Source: Vibrio sp. SCSIO 43137 | Lineage (GTDB): Bacteria; Pseudomonadota; Gammaproteobacteria; Enterobacterales; Vibrionaceae | NCBI RefSeq assembly: GCF_028201475.1 | Contig: NZ_CP116383.1 | Location: 372,001-436,000, forward strand | Length of the DNA: 64,000 nucleotides | Direction of reading: 5' to 3' | In this document: positions 26,245-36,123 of the stretch, in pieces | How positions within the stretch are numbered: position 1 is the stretch's first letter | How the letters are laid out: each line of letters starts with the position of its first letter | Made by a program: the position numbers and the translations under genes | Notes under the pieces: model-generated | What the model saw: only the letters and a program-made list of their open reading frames with translations | Databases searched by the model: none | What the model was told of the DNA's origin: nothing

Positions 26245-26886
26245 ATGCCTCAGGAAAATAACGCCTCAAACGCTGAAATACTGCTACAACGCTATGCTTC
26301 GGTGGCAGATGGTATTGCGTTGTTGTTCTCTGATTATGTAGAGGTCATTATTCATGATCTTGAGAGTCAGAGTGTGGTGCATATCGCTAATAATATCTCT
26401 AAGCGGAAAATAGGTGATCCCTCTTCACTGGATGATGTCAATTTCGAGCAGACAGAAACGGTAATCGGCCCTTATGAAAAGCTCAACTGGGACGGTAAGA
26501 AGATCTGCTCAACCAGTACTGTATTAAGAGATGAACAGGGCAGTCCGATTGGTATGCTCTGTATCAATATGAATACCGCTCCGGTTCAGGCTGCTCAGGA
26601 AGCTTTGTCGCTTCTTCTGCCGATTAAGAACCTTATTCCTCAGCCGGAAAAACTGTTCCACGATGACTGGCAGGATAAAGTAAATAGCTATGTTCATAGT
26701 TGGCTTACAGAAAGAAGCTTGACCATTTCTTCACTCTCAAGACAGGAGAAAAGAGAGCTGGTGGCGGCACTGTATCAACAAGGTGCCTTTAACGGAAAAA
26801 GCTCTGCTGACTATATTGCCAATGTGCTTAGCATGGGAAGGGCGACCGTATTTAACTATCTGAGAGAGATTAAGCAGTCAGGTTAA
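26245..26886 (+). CDS. YheO/DauR-type PAS-HTH transcriptional regulator
   Basis: A 213-residue regulator. The N-terminal YheO-type PAS-like domain spans about 15-125 (YVEVIIHDLESQSVVHIANN, then IGMLCINMN). The C-terminal HTH spans about 160-210 (LSRQEKRELVAALYQQGAF, then LSMGRATVFNYLREIK). The family includes DauR, which controls D-arginine use in Pseudomonas, beside an ornithine-cyclodeaminase homologue and a flavin dehydrogenase. The same gene company is present here. It probably regulates the flanking aminotransferase and cyclodeaminase genes or the upstream operon. Confidence 0.85.
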   Translation: MPQENNASNAEILLQRYASVADGIALLFSDYVEVIIHDLESQSVVHIANNISKRKIGDPSSLDDVNFEQTETVIGPYEKLNWDGKKICSTSTVLRDEQGSPIGMLCINMNTAPVQAAQEALSLLLPIKNLIPQPEKLFHDDWQDKVNSYVHSWLTERSLTISSLSRQEKRELVAALYQQGAFNGKSSADYIANVLSMGRATVFNYLREIKQSG

Positions 26887-26908
26887 AAAGTAATACGGGG
26901 TAATAAAA

Positions 26909-26932
26909 GAAGTCAGGCCTGAGCCTGACTTC
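26909..26932. terminator. bidirectional terminator between convergent genes
   Basis: GAAGTCAGGC and GCCTGACTTC form a perfect 10-bp stem with a four-base loop. A-rich sequence precedes it and TTCTGTTTTG follows. Confidence 0.85.
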
Positions 26933-26960
26933 TTCTGTTTTGTCGCTGAGAAAGTAACAG

Positions 26961-28085
26961 TTACTGGGTTATTTCAGCCAGAAACTCTGACACCTTCTCC
27001 AGACCATCTTTTAGTACCTGAGGGTTATTGGCATAACCGATTCGTACATAGCCTTCCATTTCAAGCACACTGCCCGGAGTAAACATAACGCCTTTAGATT
27101 CCAGTAGTTTGACGCAGAAATCACGACTGCTCATATCCAGATCGTACTTAAGTAGTGCAATGGTGCCTGACTTTGGTTTTACGTAGCTGATTAACGGCTC
27201 TTTCGCAATCCATGCATCCAGTACTTCCCGGTTTGTCTGGCAAATCTCTCTGCTGCGTTGCAGAATTTGATCGCGGCACTCAAGAGCGATACAGGCAAAA
27301 TGGTCATCCAGCATACCGACGCTAATAGTATTGTAGTCGCGGTGGATAGTGACAGCATGGATGACATCTTCCGGTGCTGCGATCCAGCCCAGACGCAGAC
27401 CGGCAAGTGAGAAGCTCTTAGACATACTTGCTGTACTGATGCCTTTTTCATACAGATCCGCTACAGAAGCGGTAAATCCGTCGCCGTCAGCGTCTGTTCC
27501 GCGGTAAACTTCATCACATAGCAGATAGGCATCACAAGAGCGGGCAATTTCAACTACTTGTTTAAGGAAGTCCTCATCCATTAGCGCACCTGTTGGGTTG
27601 TTCGGGTTGTTAATGGTGATCAGTTTGGTTTTTTCTGTTGCCAGAGACTTTAGTTCGTTCAGGTCAGGCAGAAAGTTATTCTCTTCCTTAAGCATAACAA
27701 TCTGCACATCAGCGCCATAGCTTTCCGGGATAGAGTAGTGCTGCTGGTAGGTAGGCAGAACGGAAACCACTCTGTCTCCCGGTTCAACCAGAGTTTCATG
27801 GATCAGGGCGTTAGCGCCAATGGCACCATGAGTGATCAGAATATTGTCACGTTTCTGGTTTTTATAGATCTGAGTGATATTGTTTCTTAGCCTGTCGGAG
27901 CCTTCGATTGCTCCGTAAGTCAGCTTCATCGGCAGTAGTTCGTCAATAATGGTTTCACGCTTTCCTGCCATATCAAGCAGTTGTTCAACCGTAAGGGATT
28001 CAACGCAGGTTTCTGCCAGATTATAGAGACATGTGTTCTCATACTCATTCATCCAGATCTCAACACCGAACTCTTTAATTTTCAT
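26961..28085 (-). CDS. fold-type I PLP aminotransferase
   Basis: A 374-residue class I/II aminotransferase. NNPNNPTGA is near residue 160, DEVYRG near 195 and the PLP lysine in SMSKSFSLAGLRLGW near 222. A C-terminal Arg for the substrate carboxylate is likely in GYVRIGYAN. The fold resembles aspartate-type and capreomycidine-synthase-like enzymes. It lies 35 bases downstream of the cyclodeaminase homologue in the same transcript. It would transfer the amino group from the product of the oxidase or cyclodeaminase step. The substrate is unknown. Confidence 0.85.
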   Translation of the reverse strand: MKIKEFGVEIWMNEYENTCLYNLAETCVESLTVEQLLDMAGKRETIIDELLPMKLTYGAIEGSDRLRNNITQIYKNQKRDNILITHGAIGANALIHETLVEPGDRVVSVLPTYQQHYSIPESYGADVQIVMLKEENNFLPDLNELKSLATEKTKLITINNPNNPTGALMDEDFLKQVVEIARSCDAYLLCDEVYRGTDADGDGFTASVADLYEKGISTASMSKSFSLAGLRLGWIAAPEDVIHAVTIHRDYNTISVGMLDDHFACIALECRDQILQRSREICQTNREVLDAWIAKEPLISYVKPKSGTIALLKYDLDMSSRDFCVKLLESKGVMFTPGSVLEMEGYVRIGYANNPQVLKDGLEKVSEFLAEITQ

Positions 28086-28120
28086 TTTGTTTACCTTGCT
28101 TATAACTGATTAAAATAGGG

Positions 28121-29083
28121 TTAATTGCCGTTATTAACGAGCTTCCAGATGCCGTTTGCTATGGCGACATCTTCAAGTCCTAAGCCGATAGAACGGAAGA
28201 AAACAGGCTTGTCATAGTCAGGAAGATCACACTGTTCACTCACCAGATCGGCAAGATCACCTTTGATCGATGAGCTTTGCCAGCCAAACTGCTCTTTAGC
28301 TAAACACATTTCTCCGGCACTTGCAGGTGTTGTCTGCTTGTAATCACAGTATACGTCTGCTTTGCCAAGAAGTTGCGGCGGAATTTCATGGGCATTAACC
28401 GCATTGGTGCTGATCGAGGTAATAAGTGCATCTGATTTGATCTGCTGTTCTGTAATTACCGGGCCGGCAGAAGAGGTACAAAGCATGACTACATCTGCAC
28501 TTTCTGTTGCCAGCTCAGAGCTGTCGGCAACTTGTACACGAGGATCCAGACTACATACTTTATCCTGAAGTGCCGGGCTCTCTTTAAGCTCCGGTGCAAA
28601 TACTTTAATGCTGCTCCACTCCCTTAAAGAGAGAACATGGCGCAGGTGCGCAAGGGCTACATTACCCGCACCGATTATCGCTAGCTGGCTGGCTTGTTTT
28701 TTAGCAAGGCAGTCAACGGCCAGAGCCGTTGTTCCCGCTGTGCGTTCAATGGTTAGTTGCCCTGAATCGCACAGAAGCAGTGGCAGACCTGTTTTCATCG
28801 ACATCAGATTTGTCCATGCGGTAATAACAGGAGCCTGCTCAGTAACAATATAAGGAGAGAGTTTTGCTCCGTATACGGCTTCTTCTGCCAGTACACCAAG
28901 GTAGGTAATGTTGTCGCCTTTTCCTTCCGGAAACAGGGTTAATGTCTGTTCCGGTTGAACGGCTTTACCTTGCGACAGAGCGAGAAACAGCCCTTTCATT
29001 AAAGCTTTAACGTCTAACTGAGGCAGAAGTTGTTCCACTTCCTGTTGGTCTAATACGATTGGTTTTGCGGTTTTCTGGTTCAT
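28121..29083 (-). CDS. ornithine cyclodeaminase / mu-crystallin family protein
   Basis: A 320-residue NAD(P)-dependent enzyme. Features are KLSPYIV near residue 78, the Rossmann motif AIGAGNVALAHLRHVL near 135 and a C-terminal domain completing the dimer. The family includes ornithine cyclodeaminase, alanine dehydrogenase, pyrroline-2-carboxylate reductase, DauB and some opine dehydrogenases. With RidA, the aminotransferase and the HcnABC-like enzyme it points to interconversion of imines, cyclic imino acids or N-alkyl amino acids. It is the first gene of the minus-strand pair. Confidence 0.85.
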   Translation of the reverse strand: MNQKTAKPIVLDQQEVEQLLPQLDVKALMKGLFLALSQGKAVQPEQTLTLFPEGKGDNITYLGVLAEEAVYGAKLSPYIVTEQAPVITAWTNLMSMKTGLPLLLCDSGQLTIERTAGTTALAVDCLAKKQASQLAIIGAGNVALAHLRHVLSLREWSSIKVFAPELKESPALQDKVCSLDPRVQVADSSELATESADVVMLCTSSAGPVITEQQIKSDALITSISTNAVNAHEIPPQLLGKADVYCDYKQTTPASAGEMCLAKEQFGWQSSSIKGDLADLVSEQCDLPDYDKPVFFRSIGLGLEDVAIANGIWKLVNNGN

Positions 29084-29207
29084 CTCTGTCTACTCTTTAT
29101 ACTTGATAGTCTAAATAATACTTTTAAGTATAAAATATACTGTGAAGTACAACATGTTTTCAGGATCTTTTCAGGCGGAGTGAGTTTCAGAGATTTTCAG
29201 GAGAGAT

Positions 29208-29250
29208 AAAAACAGACCGACCGGTAACAGAGTATCTGCTACCGGCCGGC
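29208..29250 (-). terminator. terminator of the HBM chemoreceptor gene
   Basis: CCGACCGGTA and TACCGGCCGG form a stem. On the minus strand it is followed by a CTGTTTTTATC tract. It lies about 50 bases after the stop codon at 29297. Confidence 0.75.
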
Positions 29251-29296
29251 GTTTAGCTATTAACTAGCTAGCTTTTCAAGTTAAAAGAAAGGGTAA

Positions 29297-31153
29297 TCAG
29301 AGCTTAAACTCATTGACCATCTGTTTTAAGTTAAGGGTCATTTGCACCAACTCTTTGTTAGCGACAGATAGTTGGTTTATCCCTGCAACTGAGTTGTGAC
29401 AGATCTGGCTGATATCGGCCATATGGCGGCTTATTTCATCGCTGGTCTGGCTTTGTTGCTCTGTCGCCACTGCAATCTGGTTGTTCATATCACTGACTGT
29501 TTCAACTGAGTTGGTGATATTAAGTAATGCCTCATTGGCCAGCCTTGCCTGAGCAACCGTATCGTGCGCCTGCTTCTGGTTATTTGCCATCACCTTGGTA
29601 GCCGTTTCCGCATCGGCTTGTATGCCGTCAGTAATAGAGAGTATTTCCTGCGTCGCTTCCTGTGTTCTCATTGCCAGAGTGCGTACTTCATCAGCGACCA
29701 CGGCAAATCCTCTGCCTGATTCACCAGCTCTTGCCGCTTCAATTGCTGCATTGAGTGCCAGTAAGTTGGTTTGAGCGGCAATCTCCTCAATAACCTGCAG
29801 AACACCACTGATGTCCTGACTATGAGTGACCAGTTTTTCTATCACATTGGTCGTGCTGCTGACATCGTTGGCGAGCAGAGTGACATTGTTTATGCTCGAC
29901 TCAGAAACGGTGCAGCCCTGATGAACTTCGTGTCTGGCAGTGATAGCGGCTTCTTCTGCCTGAGTTGAGTTTTTGGTGATGTCCTGAACGGTAACATTCA
30001 TTTCTTCGATAGAAGCGGTTATCTGGCTGATATCATTGTGCTGCTTATTGGCTCCCTCCTGAGTCTGCTGCATCACGGCAGACATCTCTTCTGTGGTTGA
30101 AGCTAACTGCTCTGTTGCTGTCGCGACTGTGGAGACAGTATTGTGAATTTTTCCGACAAAGATATTAAACGAACGGCCTAGCGTTGCGATTTCGTCTTTG
30201 CCTTTTTCATCCAGCCGGACTCTGAGATCACCTTCTCCCTGAGCGATATCATCCATAGTGACGATGACCTTACTCAGGCGGTTGGATATGGTTCTAGAAA
30301 TTACAATCACAATCAATGCGATAGTGATGGCCAGCCCGAGACTTAACGTGGTCAGTATGTATTTGGTCTCTTCACGCACGGCGGCAATTTTACTTTCAAG
30401 TAATCCGGCCTCTTCTGCCAACATAGATTCAGTGGCTTTAATGGCACTTCGCAGATTACCTATAATGCCTTGTTGAGCGCTGAGCCCTTTCTGCTCTGAT
30501 AAGTTGACGAACTGTTGGAAAGAAGTCTGGTACTCTTGTAGCAGAGAAGAAAGTTGCTGGCTGGCATACTGGTCATTTTCAACAGCGAGTCGCATTTCAC
30601 TGAGCTGCTGATCAAATTTTTGTGCGTATTTCTTTTCAAAACGCAACATAAAATCTTTCTCATAATGACGCAGCAATAATAGCTGTTTTTCCAGAGCCAG
30701 ATTATTCAGGCTTTGAGTCATGGATTGAATATTGTGCGCAGCTTTTCGTAATGTTCCGTATGCACCACTCTCTTCATCCAGCCCTATTTGCTGCTGAATG
30801 TTAACTAACTGCTCAAATCCCTGATTGTATTCGTTAAAGGCTGAAGTCAGTTGAGTAAGGTTTTTAAATTCAATATTCGTACTGTCTAATTTATCTTGCA
30901 GTTTATTCAGGCTTTCCAGCAGAACCTGAAAGTTATTATTGAATTGTTCGCTATATTTTAGCTCTTTGCGGGACAGAAAATCTTTTTCATTTTTACGTAA
31001 AGTAAGCATGTCTGCTTTTACTTCACTGACATACACAGACGCTTCTATAGAAGCTTCAATTTTTGACACCAGAGTATTGGCACTAATCATAAGAGTGACG
31101 AGCCCGGCTATGATTATTGCCAGTATCGCGTACAGCATTTGTTTGATGGACAT
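29297..31153 (-). CDS. methyl-accepting chemotaxis protein with HBM-type sensor
   Basis: A 618-residue transmembrane receptor. Helix 1 spans about 8-28, a periplasmic helical sensor 30-265, helix 2 about 268-290, then a HAMP domain ([24 protein letters not shown]) and a signalling domain. The hairpin tip is [22 protein letters not shown]. The sensor has two similar units, [15 protein letters not shown] and [15 protein letters not shown], as in the helical bimodular domain of McpS that binds TCA-cycle intermediates. The ligand here is unknown. It is divergent from a second receptor at 31671. Confidence 0.9.
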   Translation of the reverse strand: MSIKQMLYAILAIIIAGLVTLMISANTLVSKIEASIEASVYVSEVKADMLTLRKNEKDFLSRKELKYSEQFNNNFQVLLESLNKLQDKLDSTNIEFKNLTQLTSAFNEYNQGFEQLVNIQQQIGLDEESGAYGTLRKAAHNIQSMTQSLNNLALEKQLLLLRHYEKDFMLRFEKKYAQKFDQQLSEMRLAVENDQYASQQLSSLLQEYQTSFQQFVNLSEQKGLSAQQGIIGNLRSAIKATESMLAEEAGLLESKIAAVREETKYILTTLSLGLAITIALIVIVISRTISNRLSKVIVTMDDIAQGEGDLRVRLDEKGKDEIATLGRSFNIFVGKIHNTVSTVATATEQLASTTEEMSAVMQQTQEGANKQHNDISQITASIEEMNVTVQDITKNSTQAEEAAITARHEVHQGCTVSESSINNVTLLANDVSSTTNVIEKLVTHSQDISGVLQVIEEIAAQTNLLALNAAIEAARAGESGRGFAVVADEVRTLAMRTQEATQEILSITDGIQADAETATKVMANNQKQAHDTVAQARLANEALLNITNSVETVSDMNNQIAVATEQQSQTSDEISRHMADISQICHNSVAGINQLSVANKELVQMTLNLKQMVNEFKL

Positions 31154-31670
31154 TGTGCTAAAGCCTTTAGTTATTGACTAATTATTAGAGTTCTTATTGA
31201 GAAATTTGTTGATAAAGATTTGTATAATAAGGAATATTTTAGCTTTCATTAGGAGTGGTTTGTAGTCTTTTTTCGTTATATAAAATTAGTTCGATATAAC
31301 GATTTAACAGGAAAAAGTAGTTGAAAGCTCTGCCGTCAAGATGTGATTTTAATAAGTGTTTTTTTAAACAAAGTATCGTTGCTGTTAATTAAGTTGCTTA
31401 AGCTGGTAAATAGAGGTGCCCATCAAGTTTTTGTTTTTTATTACAAGATATTATAAATACCCTTAATATCTATAAGCCAATTTATCAACAAAAAGGATTG
31501 TTGTATCCATAATCAAATTTGTTGGAGTGATTATTTGGCAAGAACTTTATGCGAATCACACCTACTTGGCTTAACTGCTCTGACTTTGCTGCAGGGTAGC
31601 GGATATTTACACAAGCTGATCTGAAAAGCTAAAAGCCATTTTAACTTATATTAATCAGAGGACTAGGTAC
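31154..31670. other. divergent promoter region between two chemoreceptor genes
   Basis: About 515 AT-rich bases. No coding frame or clear hairpin was seen. It must hold both receptor promoters. Confidence 0.4.
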
Positions 31671-33641
31671 GTGTTAATTCGCCATAAATTACTCGCAGGG
31701 AGTATCTCTTTGTTACTTGCTGCATTGCTGGTGTTGTTTATTGTTATTCAATACTTTGCCACACCTGTTATTCGTCAACAGTCTATTGAGAATGCTGAAC
31801 TTCAGGCCCAGACAACGGGAGAAACCGTTGCAAAAGAGCTGGCTAAAACAGCAGTACTCACCAGAAACCTTGCTTCTTTAGTTGAAGTATTGCCATTGGA
31901 GCCTGCTCAGTTTATTAGTCAGCTAGAGCCACTTATCGCCAGCGGAACAGGCGTTGCGGGAGGAGGTATCTGGCCTGAGCCGAACAAACTTATTGCCGGT
32001 CAGGAGAAGGCTTCGCTTTTCTGGGCTAAGACCGGACCGGGTAAATTCGAGTTACTTGATGACTATAATGCTGCTTCCAGTAGCCCGTATCAGGCTGAAA
32101 GCTGGTATCAGGATGCTAAAGGTACAGCTCCCGGTCAGTGTGTCTGGTCTGCTGTTTATACGGATCCTGTTTCAAATATCCAGATGGTGACCTGCTCGGT
32201 AGAGATAGAACGAAATGGTCAGTTTTGGGGTGTGGCTACTATTGATGTTGAGTTGGCAGGTCTGGATGACTTGATTCTGGCTGAAAACGCATCTTCGAAC
32301 GCGTATGGGTTTGTGGTTGATCAGGCTAACCAAATGATCTCACTGCCAATGTTACGCTCTGACAACCTCTCTATGCAGACTCTGCAGGATATCGCTAAGT
32401 CGGACAAAACTCTTGCCCCGTTTGTTGAAGCTCTGGAGCGCCGTGACGGTAAACCTGTAGAGCTGGGTGAAGGAGTGATAGCTGATGATGAATCTATTCT
32501 CGTCACCTATACCCTGGCGGAACAAGGGTGGCGTACAGGTATTATTCTGCCTGCTTCCGTTGCAATGGAGTCAGTATATACCCTGACAAAAGCTCTCTAT
32601 ATCTCTCTGGTAACTCTGATTGTTGTCTTTGTTGCTATCTTATTGCTGGCCGGTAATCGTTTGATTGGCCAGATAAAATCTACCACTCAACAAGTTAAAG
32701 CCTTGGTGGAAGGGAATATTGATAACAAGCTGGAAGTGAAAAGAGAGGATGAGATGGGCGCCTTGTGCGCAGCGATTAATGACTATGGTGATAATCTGGT
32801 TGAGCTGCTGCTTCAGATACAGAATGAGGCTGAAAAGGTTAAGAATAATGCTGAATCCATCAATCAGCTTAGTAGCTCAGCCACAGAGAGAGCCAATCTG
32901 CTGATGGATGAAAACCACACACTGGCCACGGCAATTAATCAGATGTCTGCGACGGCAGCCGATGTATCGCAGAATGTCGTTTCTGTCGCCAATATTACCG
33001 AACAGTCTTCTGAAATGGTGAACAGTGGCTTCGAGCTTATTGAGGGAAGTGCTGAGTCTATTAATCAGTTGTTTAATAACTTAAATGAAGCTTCTGAAGC
33101 CGTTGAAAGATTGTCTCAGGACTCTCAGGAAGTCGGCTCTGTCCTTGATGTTATTATGAATATTTCTGAGCAGACCAATTTGCTGGCACTTAACGCTGCT
33201 ATCGAAGCTGCCCGTGCCGGTGAGTCCGGGCGAGGGTTTGCTGTGGTCGCCGATGAGGTGAGAACTCTGGCCAGTCGTACTCAGAAGTCAGCAGTTGAGA
33301 TTGAGAGTATGATTAAGAAGCTGCAGGATGCGGCAAAAGAAGGGGTAGGTGTTATTGATGGTTGTCGTGAGCTGTCAGAAACAGTGAATCATCGCTCTGA
33401 TGAGACCCGTGCCCAGTATGAAGATATTGTTAATGCATTTAACGATATTAAAGACAGGGCAACCAGCATCGCTGCGGCAACGGAAGAGCAGGCAAAAGTA
33501 ACGGAAAGTGTCGATGAACTGGCCGAACGTATCCGTACTATTTCTAACCAGAATGTGGAAGATGCCGGTGTATTTAACTCGGTAAGCCATGAGTCAATGG
33601 AGCAGGCGCACCGCCTGTATGCTATTAGCCAGAAACAGTAA
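31671..33641 (+). CDS. methyl-accepting chemotaxis protein with dCache-type sensor
   Basis: A 656-residue receptor. Helix 1 spans about 9-30, then a periplasmic double-Cache-like domain (about 35-300; [26 protein letters not shown]) and helix 2 about 306-328. HAMP and signalling domains follow, with the tip [20 protein letters not shown]. dCache domains bind small ligands, often amino acids. The start is GTG, preceded by AGAGGA. Its place downstream of the amino-acid or opine catabolic genes is suggestive only. Confidence 0.9.
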   Translation: MLIRHKLLAGSISLLLAALLVLFIVIQYFATPVIRQQSIENAELQAQTTGETVAKELAKTAVLTRNLASLVEVLPLEPAQFISQLEPLIASGTGVAGGGIWPEPNKLIAGQEKASLFWAKTGPGKFELLDDYNAASSSPYQAESWYQDAKGTAPGQCVWSAVYTDPVSNIQMVTCSVEIERNGQFWGVATIDVELAGLDDLILAENASSNAYGFVVDQANQMISLPMLRSDNLSMQTLQDIAKSDKTLAPFVEALERRDGKPVELGEGVIADDESILVTYTLAEQGWRTGIILPASVAMESVYTLTKALYISLVTLIVVFVAILLLAGNRLIGQIKSTTQQVKALVEGNIDNKLEVKREDEMGALCAAINDYGDNLVELLLQIQNEAEKVKNNAESINQLSSSATERANLLMDENHTLATAINQMSATAADVSQNVVSVANITEQSSEMVNSGFELIEGSAESINQLFNNLNEASEAVERLSQDSQEVGSVLDVIMNISEQTNLLALNAAIEAARAGESGRGFAVVADEVRTLASRTQKSAVEIESMIKKLQDAAKEGVGVIDGCRELSETVNHRSDETRAQYEDIVNAFNDIKDRATSIAAATEEQAKVTESVDELAERIRTISNQNVEDAGVFNSVSHESMEQAHRLYAISQKQ

Positions 33642-33660
33642 GCTTTTCTGAAATACGATA

Positions 33661-33697
33661 AAAAACAGCCCTGTACCAGAGGTATAGGGCTGTTTTT
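33661..33697. terminator. bidirectional terminator
   Basis: AAAAACAGCCCT (33661-33672) pairs with AGGGCTGTTTTT (33686-33697). It lies between the receptor gene and the convergent DUF2058 gene. Confidence 0.85.
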
Positions 33698-33726
33698 CTA
33701 TATCAGCGTTCTGCTGCAACAGGCTA

Positions 33727-34248
33727 TTACCACATCAGGTCGTCTGGAACTACGAAGTCAGCGTATGGATCATCTTCATCAAGCTGCTCTTCAGAAGAAG
33801 CTTTATTTTCAATAATAGATTCTTCATCGCGTTCAGCAATTTTCTTTGCGGCCGACGACGGGATAATTACGTAGCTCTCTTCAGATTTGGCGATTGAGAG
33901 GTTACCTTTAATGAGCTGCTGCCTGATCTCTTCGGTCACATAGAGGGACTTAACCAGAGTGCCGTCGGTAAAGTTGTACTTTATCTCGCCGTCTTTAGTG
34001 TCGATTTTATTCATCTGAATCAGCTGCTTGATTTGAGCTTTTAGCTCCTTGCTCAGCTGCTCAGCTGCTCTCTGCTTATTCAGTTCGATATCGCGTTCAC
34101 GTTGCTCTGCCTTTTTTTGCTCTACAGCTTCTTTGGCTTCTCTTGCCTGAACCCGGGATTTCTTGGAACCCTTTTTCGCTTTTTTGAGTTTTTTCGCGTT
34201 AACGAGCCCTGCTTTTAGCATCTGCTCTTGTAAAGTTAGTTTTGCCAT
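33727..34248 (-). CDS. DUF2058 (YaiL-type) protein
   Basis: A 173-residue soluble protein. The N-terminus, LTLQEQMLKAGLVNAKKLKK, is characteristic of the family. A long Lys/Arg/Glu helix (about 20-85) follows, then a small compact domain and an acidic tail. E. coli YaiL has been named a nucleoprotein/polynucleotide-associated enzyme, but the biochemical role is unclear. It is a conserved chromosomal gene, not part of an obvious operon. Confidence 0.85.
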   Translation of the reverse strand: MAKLTLQEQMLKAGLVNAKKLKKAKKGSKKSRVQAREAKEAVEQKKAEQRERDIELNKQRAAEQLSKELKAQIKQLIQMNKIDTKDGEIKYNFTDGTLVKSLYVTEEIRQQLIKGNLSIAKSEESYVIIPSSAAKKIAERDEESIIENKASSEEQLDEDDPYADFVVPDDLMW

Positions 34249-34536
34249 TGTTGATTAACCTAAATTCTCTAATCGATTTTTGATCAGCGTCTCACGGAAT
34301 AGCCTATATGCTAACCTACAATAGTGTAAGTGGATTCTGTTTTTTAAAGTTTATTGATTTCAGGCACTATTTTTCTGTTTGTCTGCTGGCGGAGTTTGTT
34401 GCCTCAAAAGTTAGAAAAGCAGGAAATAGTGACTAACTGTTATCCCGGGAGGTGGCCTAACCTATCTAATATCAGTAGCCTATAGACAATTTTCACGGAT
34501 TCATTAAAAACAATAACTCATAAAAAAGGACAAAGT

Positions 34537-35538
34537 ATGAAAAAGTTAGCAGTGCTTGCATCCGGCCTTATAGTCGCACTACCCGCAGTGGTTTCAGCAG
34601 AGATGTATCTGGGTGGTAAGCTTGGTCAGTCATGGCTGGATGATTCCTGCTCAGTAAGCAGTTCGTGTGATGATGATGCGATCGGCGGAGGTGTTTACGC
34701 TGGTTATAACTTCACAGAGATGCTCGGAATTGAAGCTGGTTATGATGTGCTGGGTGATTTTAAGTCTAATTTTACCCATGTAGGAACAAACTATGTTGTC
34801 GATGATAACCTGAAAGCGTTTACTCTTGCTCCTAAATTAACACTGCCTGCAGGGATAGTGGATGTTTACGGTAAGCTGGGTTTGGCGTTTGTTGATTACG
34901 ATAGCTATGACGATGAAGCGTTACTTGCGGCAGTAGGTGTTGAGTATGACTATACACCTGAGTGGTCTGTTCGTCTGGAGTATCAGCGTATTAATAATAT
35001 TACTGATGCATTTATCCAGAGTCTTGATGTTAATTCTGTCTTTCTCGGGCTGACATATACCTTCGGAGCCAGCTCACCGGAGCCAATGCCTGTTGCTCCC
35101 GCTCCTGTTGTGAAAGAAGAGCCGAAACCAGAGCCGGTTGCAGAACCGGAACCAGCTAAACCTGCACCAGTTAAATCGACCAAGATGTTTAAAGAGTACG
35201 GTGTTGAGCTGTTTGATACTGATAGCGCCAAACTGGCTGCGAACAGTGAGCAGTATTTTGATTGGTTAGTGGGAATCATGAAAAAGTATCCTCAGGCAAA
35301 TGCAGAAATCATTGGCCATACGGATTCACGGGGTTCTGCGGAGTACAACCAGTCACTGTCTGAAAGACGTGCTCAGTCAGTAGCTGATTATCTATACTCT
35401 CAGGGTATTGAGTCCTCACGAATCACAGTTAAAGGTGAGGGTGAAAACAATCCTAAGGCATCAAATGACACTCCGGAGGGCCGTATGGCTAACCGTCGTG
35501 TAGAAGTGATTATTGATGAGTTTGAATATCAGGAGTAG
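34537..35538 (+). CDS. OmpA-family outer-membrane protein
   Basis: A 333-residue protein. A signal peptide (cleavage after VVSA, about residue 21) precedes an eight-stranded OmpA-type barrel (about 22-177, ending LTYTFG). A Pro/Glu/Lys linker (PVAPAPVVKEEPKPEPV) and a C-terminal OmpA/MotB peptidoglycan-binding domain follow (IIGHTDSRGSAEYNQSLSERR, NRRVEV). It anchors the outer membrane to the wall. An AAAAAGGA ribosome site precedes the start, and a terminator lies at 35566. Confidence 0.92.
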   Translation: MKKLAVLASGLIVALPAVVSAEMYLGGKLGQSWLDDSCSVSSSCDDDAIGGGVYAGYNFTEMLGIEAGYDVLGDFKSNFTHVGTNYVVDDNLKAFTLAPKLTLPAGIVDVYGKLGLAFVDYDSYDDEALLAAVGVEYDYTPEWSVRLEYQRINNITDAFIQSLDVNSVFLGLTYTFGASSPEPMPVAPAPVVKEEPKPEPVAEPEPAKPAPVKSTKMFKEYGVELFDTDSAKLAANSEQYFDWLVGIMKKYPQANAEIIGHTDSRGSAEYNQSLSERRAQSVADYLYSQGIESSRITVKGEGENNPKASNDTPEGRMANRRVEVIIDEFEYQE

Positions 35539-35565
35539 AGGTAACTCTGTTCTGAGCTAGCTATA

Positions 35566-35593
35566 AATGAGAACCTACGGGTTCTCATTTTTT
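35566..35593 (+). terminator. terminator of the OmpA-like gene
   Basis: AATGAGAACC and GGTTCTCATT form a 10-bp stem with a short loop, followed by TTTTTATG. Confidence 0.85.
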
Positions 35594-35817
35594 ATGGTGA
35601 ACAAAGATAAAAATGCACTCTTAATGAGGGTCGGCGGATATTTTTTCGATTATTTTCATAATTTTGTGTTGGATATGCAACTGTTTTATTTCGCTTTTGA
35701 TCTAGATTATTTTTGATCCTGCGGGTGCAAGGTTAATATTAGCAAACGCTGTAATTCTGATGGAGTAGAAGTTGCAGTGATAATGGTTCCAGTAAATATT
35801 CTACAAAGGAGGTATGA

Positions 35818-35976
35818 ATGTTTTCTACAGGAGATAAGCCGGGAAAAGGCGCCTATATTTGTGAGAAATGCAGACTGGCTGTAGATATTGATGATGATAA
35901 CAAAACACTGCCGTACTGCCCTTGCTGTGAAGCGAGACACTATCTGTCTGAAGAGTGGAATAGTGAGCAAAAATAG
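35818..35976 (+). CDS. 52-residue zinc-ribbon protein
   Basis: A very small gene with a strong ribosome site (AAAGGAGG) five bases before the ATG. The product has two CxxC knuckles, ICEKCR (15-18) and YCPCCEARH (34-37), spaced as in a rubredoxin-like zinc ribbon. The middle is acidic (VDIDDDNKT). The role is unknown; such small ribbons occur as stand-alone proteins in vibrios. A terminator follows 24 bases after the stop, so it forms its own transcription unit. Confidence 0.8.
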   Translation: MFSTGDKPGKGAYICEKCRLAVDIDDDNKTLPYCPCCEARHYLSEEWNSEQK

Positions 35977-35999
35977 CAGCTTACAACATATTCTCTGAA

Positions 36000-36020
36000 G
36001 CCCCGCAACGGGGTTTTTTT
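36000..36020 (+). terminator. terminator of the zinc-ribbon gene
   Basis: CCCCG-CAA-CGGGG (36001-36013) is followed by seven T residues. Confidence 0.9.
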
Positions 36021-36123
36021 ATATCTGCCGCTGCAAACTTCTGTTTCGAAAAACAAATAACTTGTATCGGCTTAGTAAAATAGTCTACTTTCGGGGAATC
36101 CGTTCTACGACTTGTTCTCTGTT

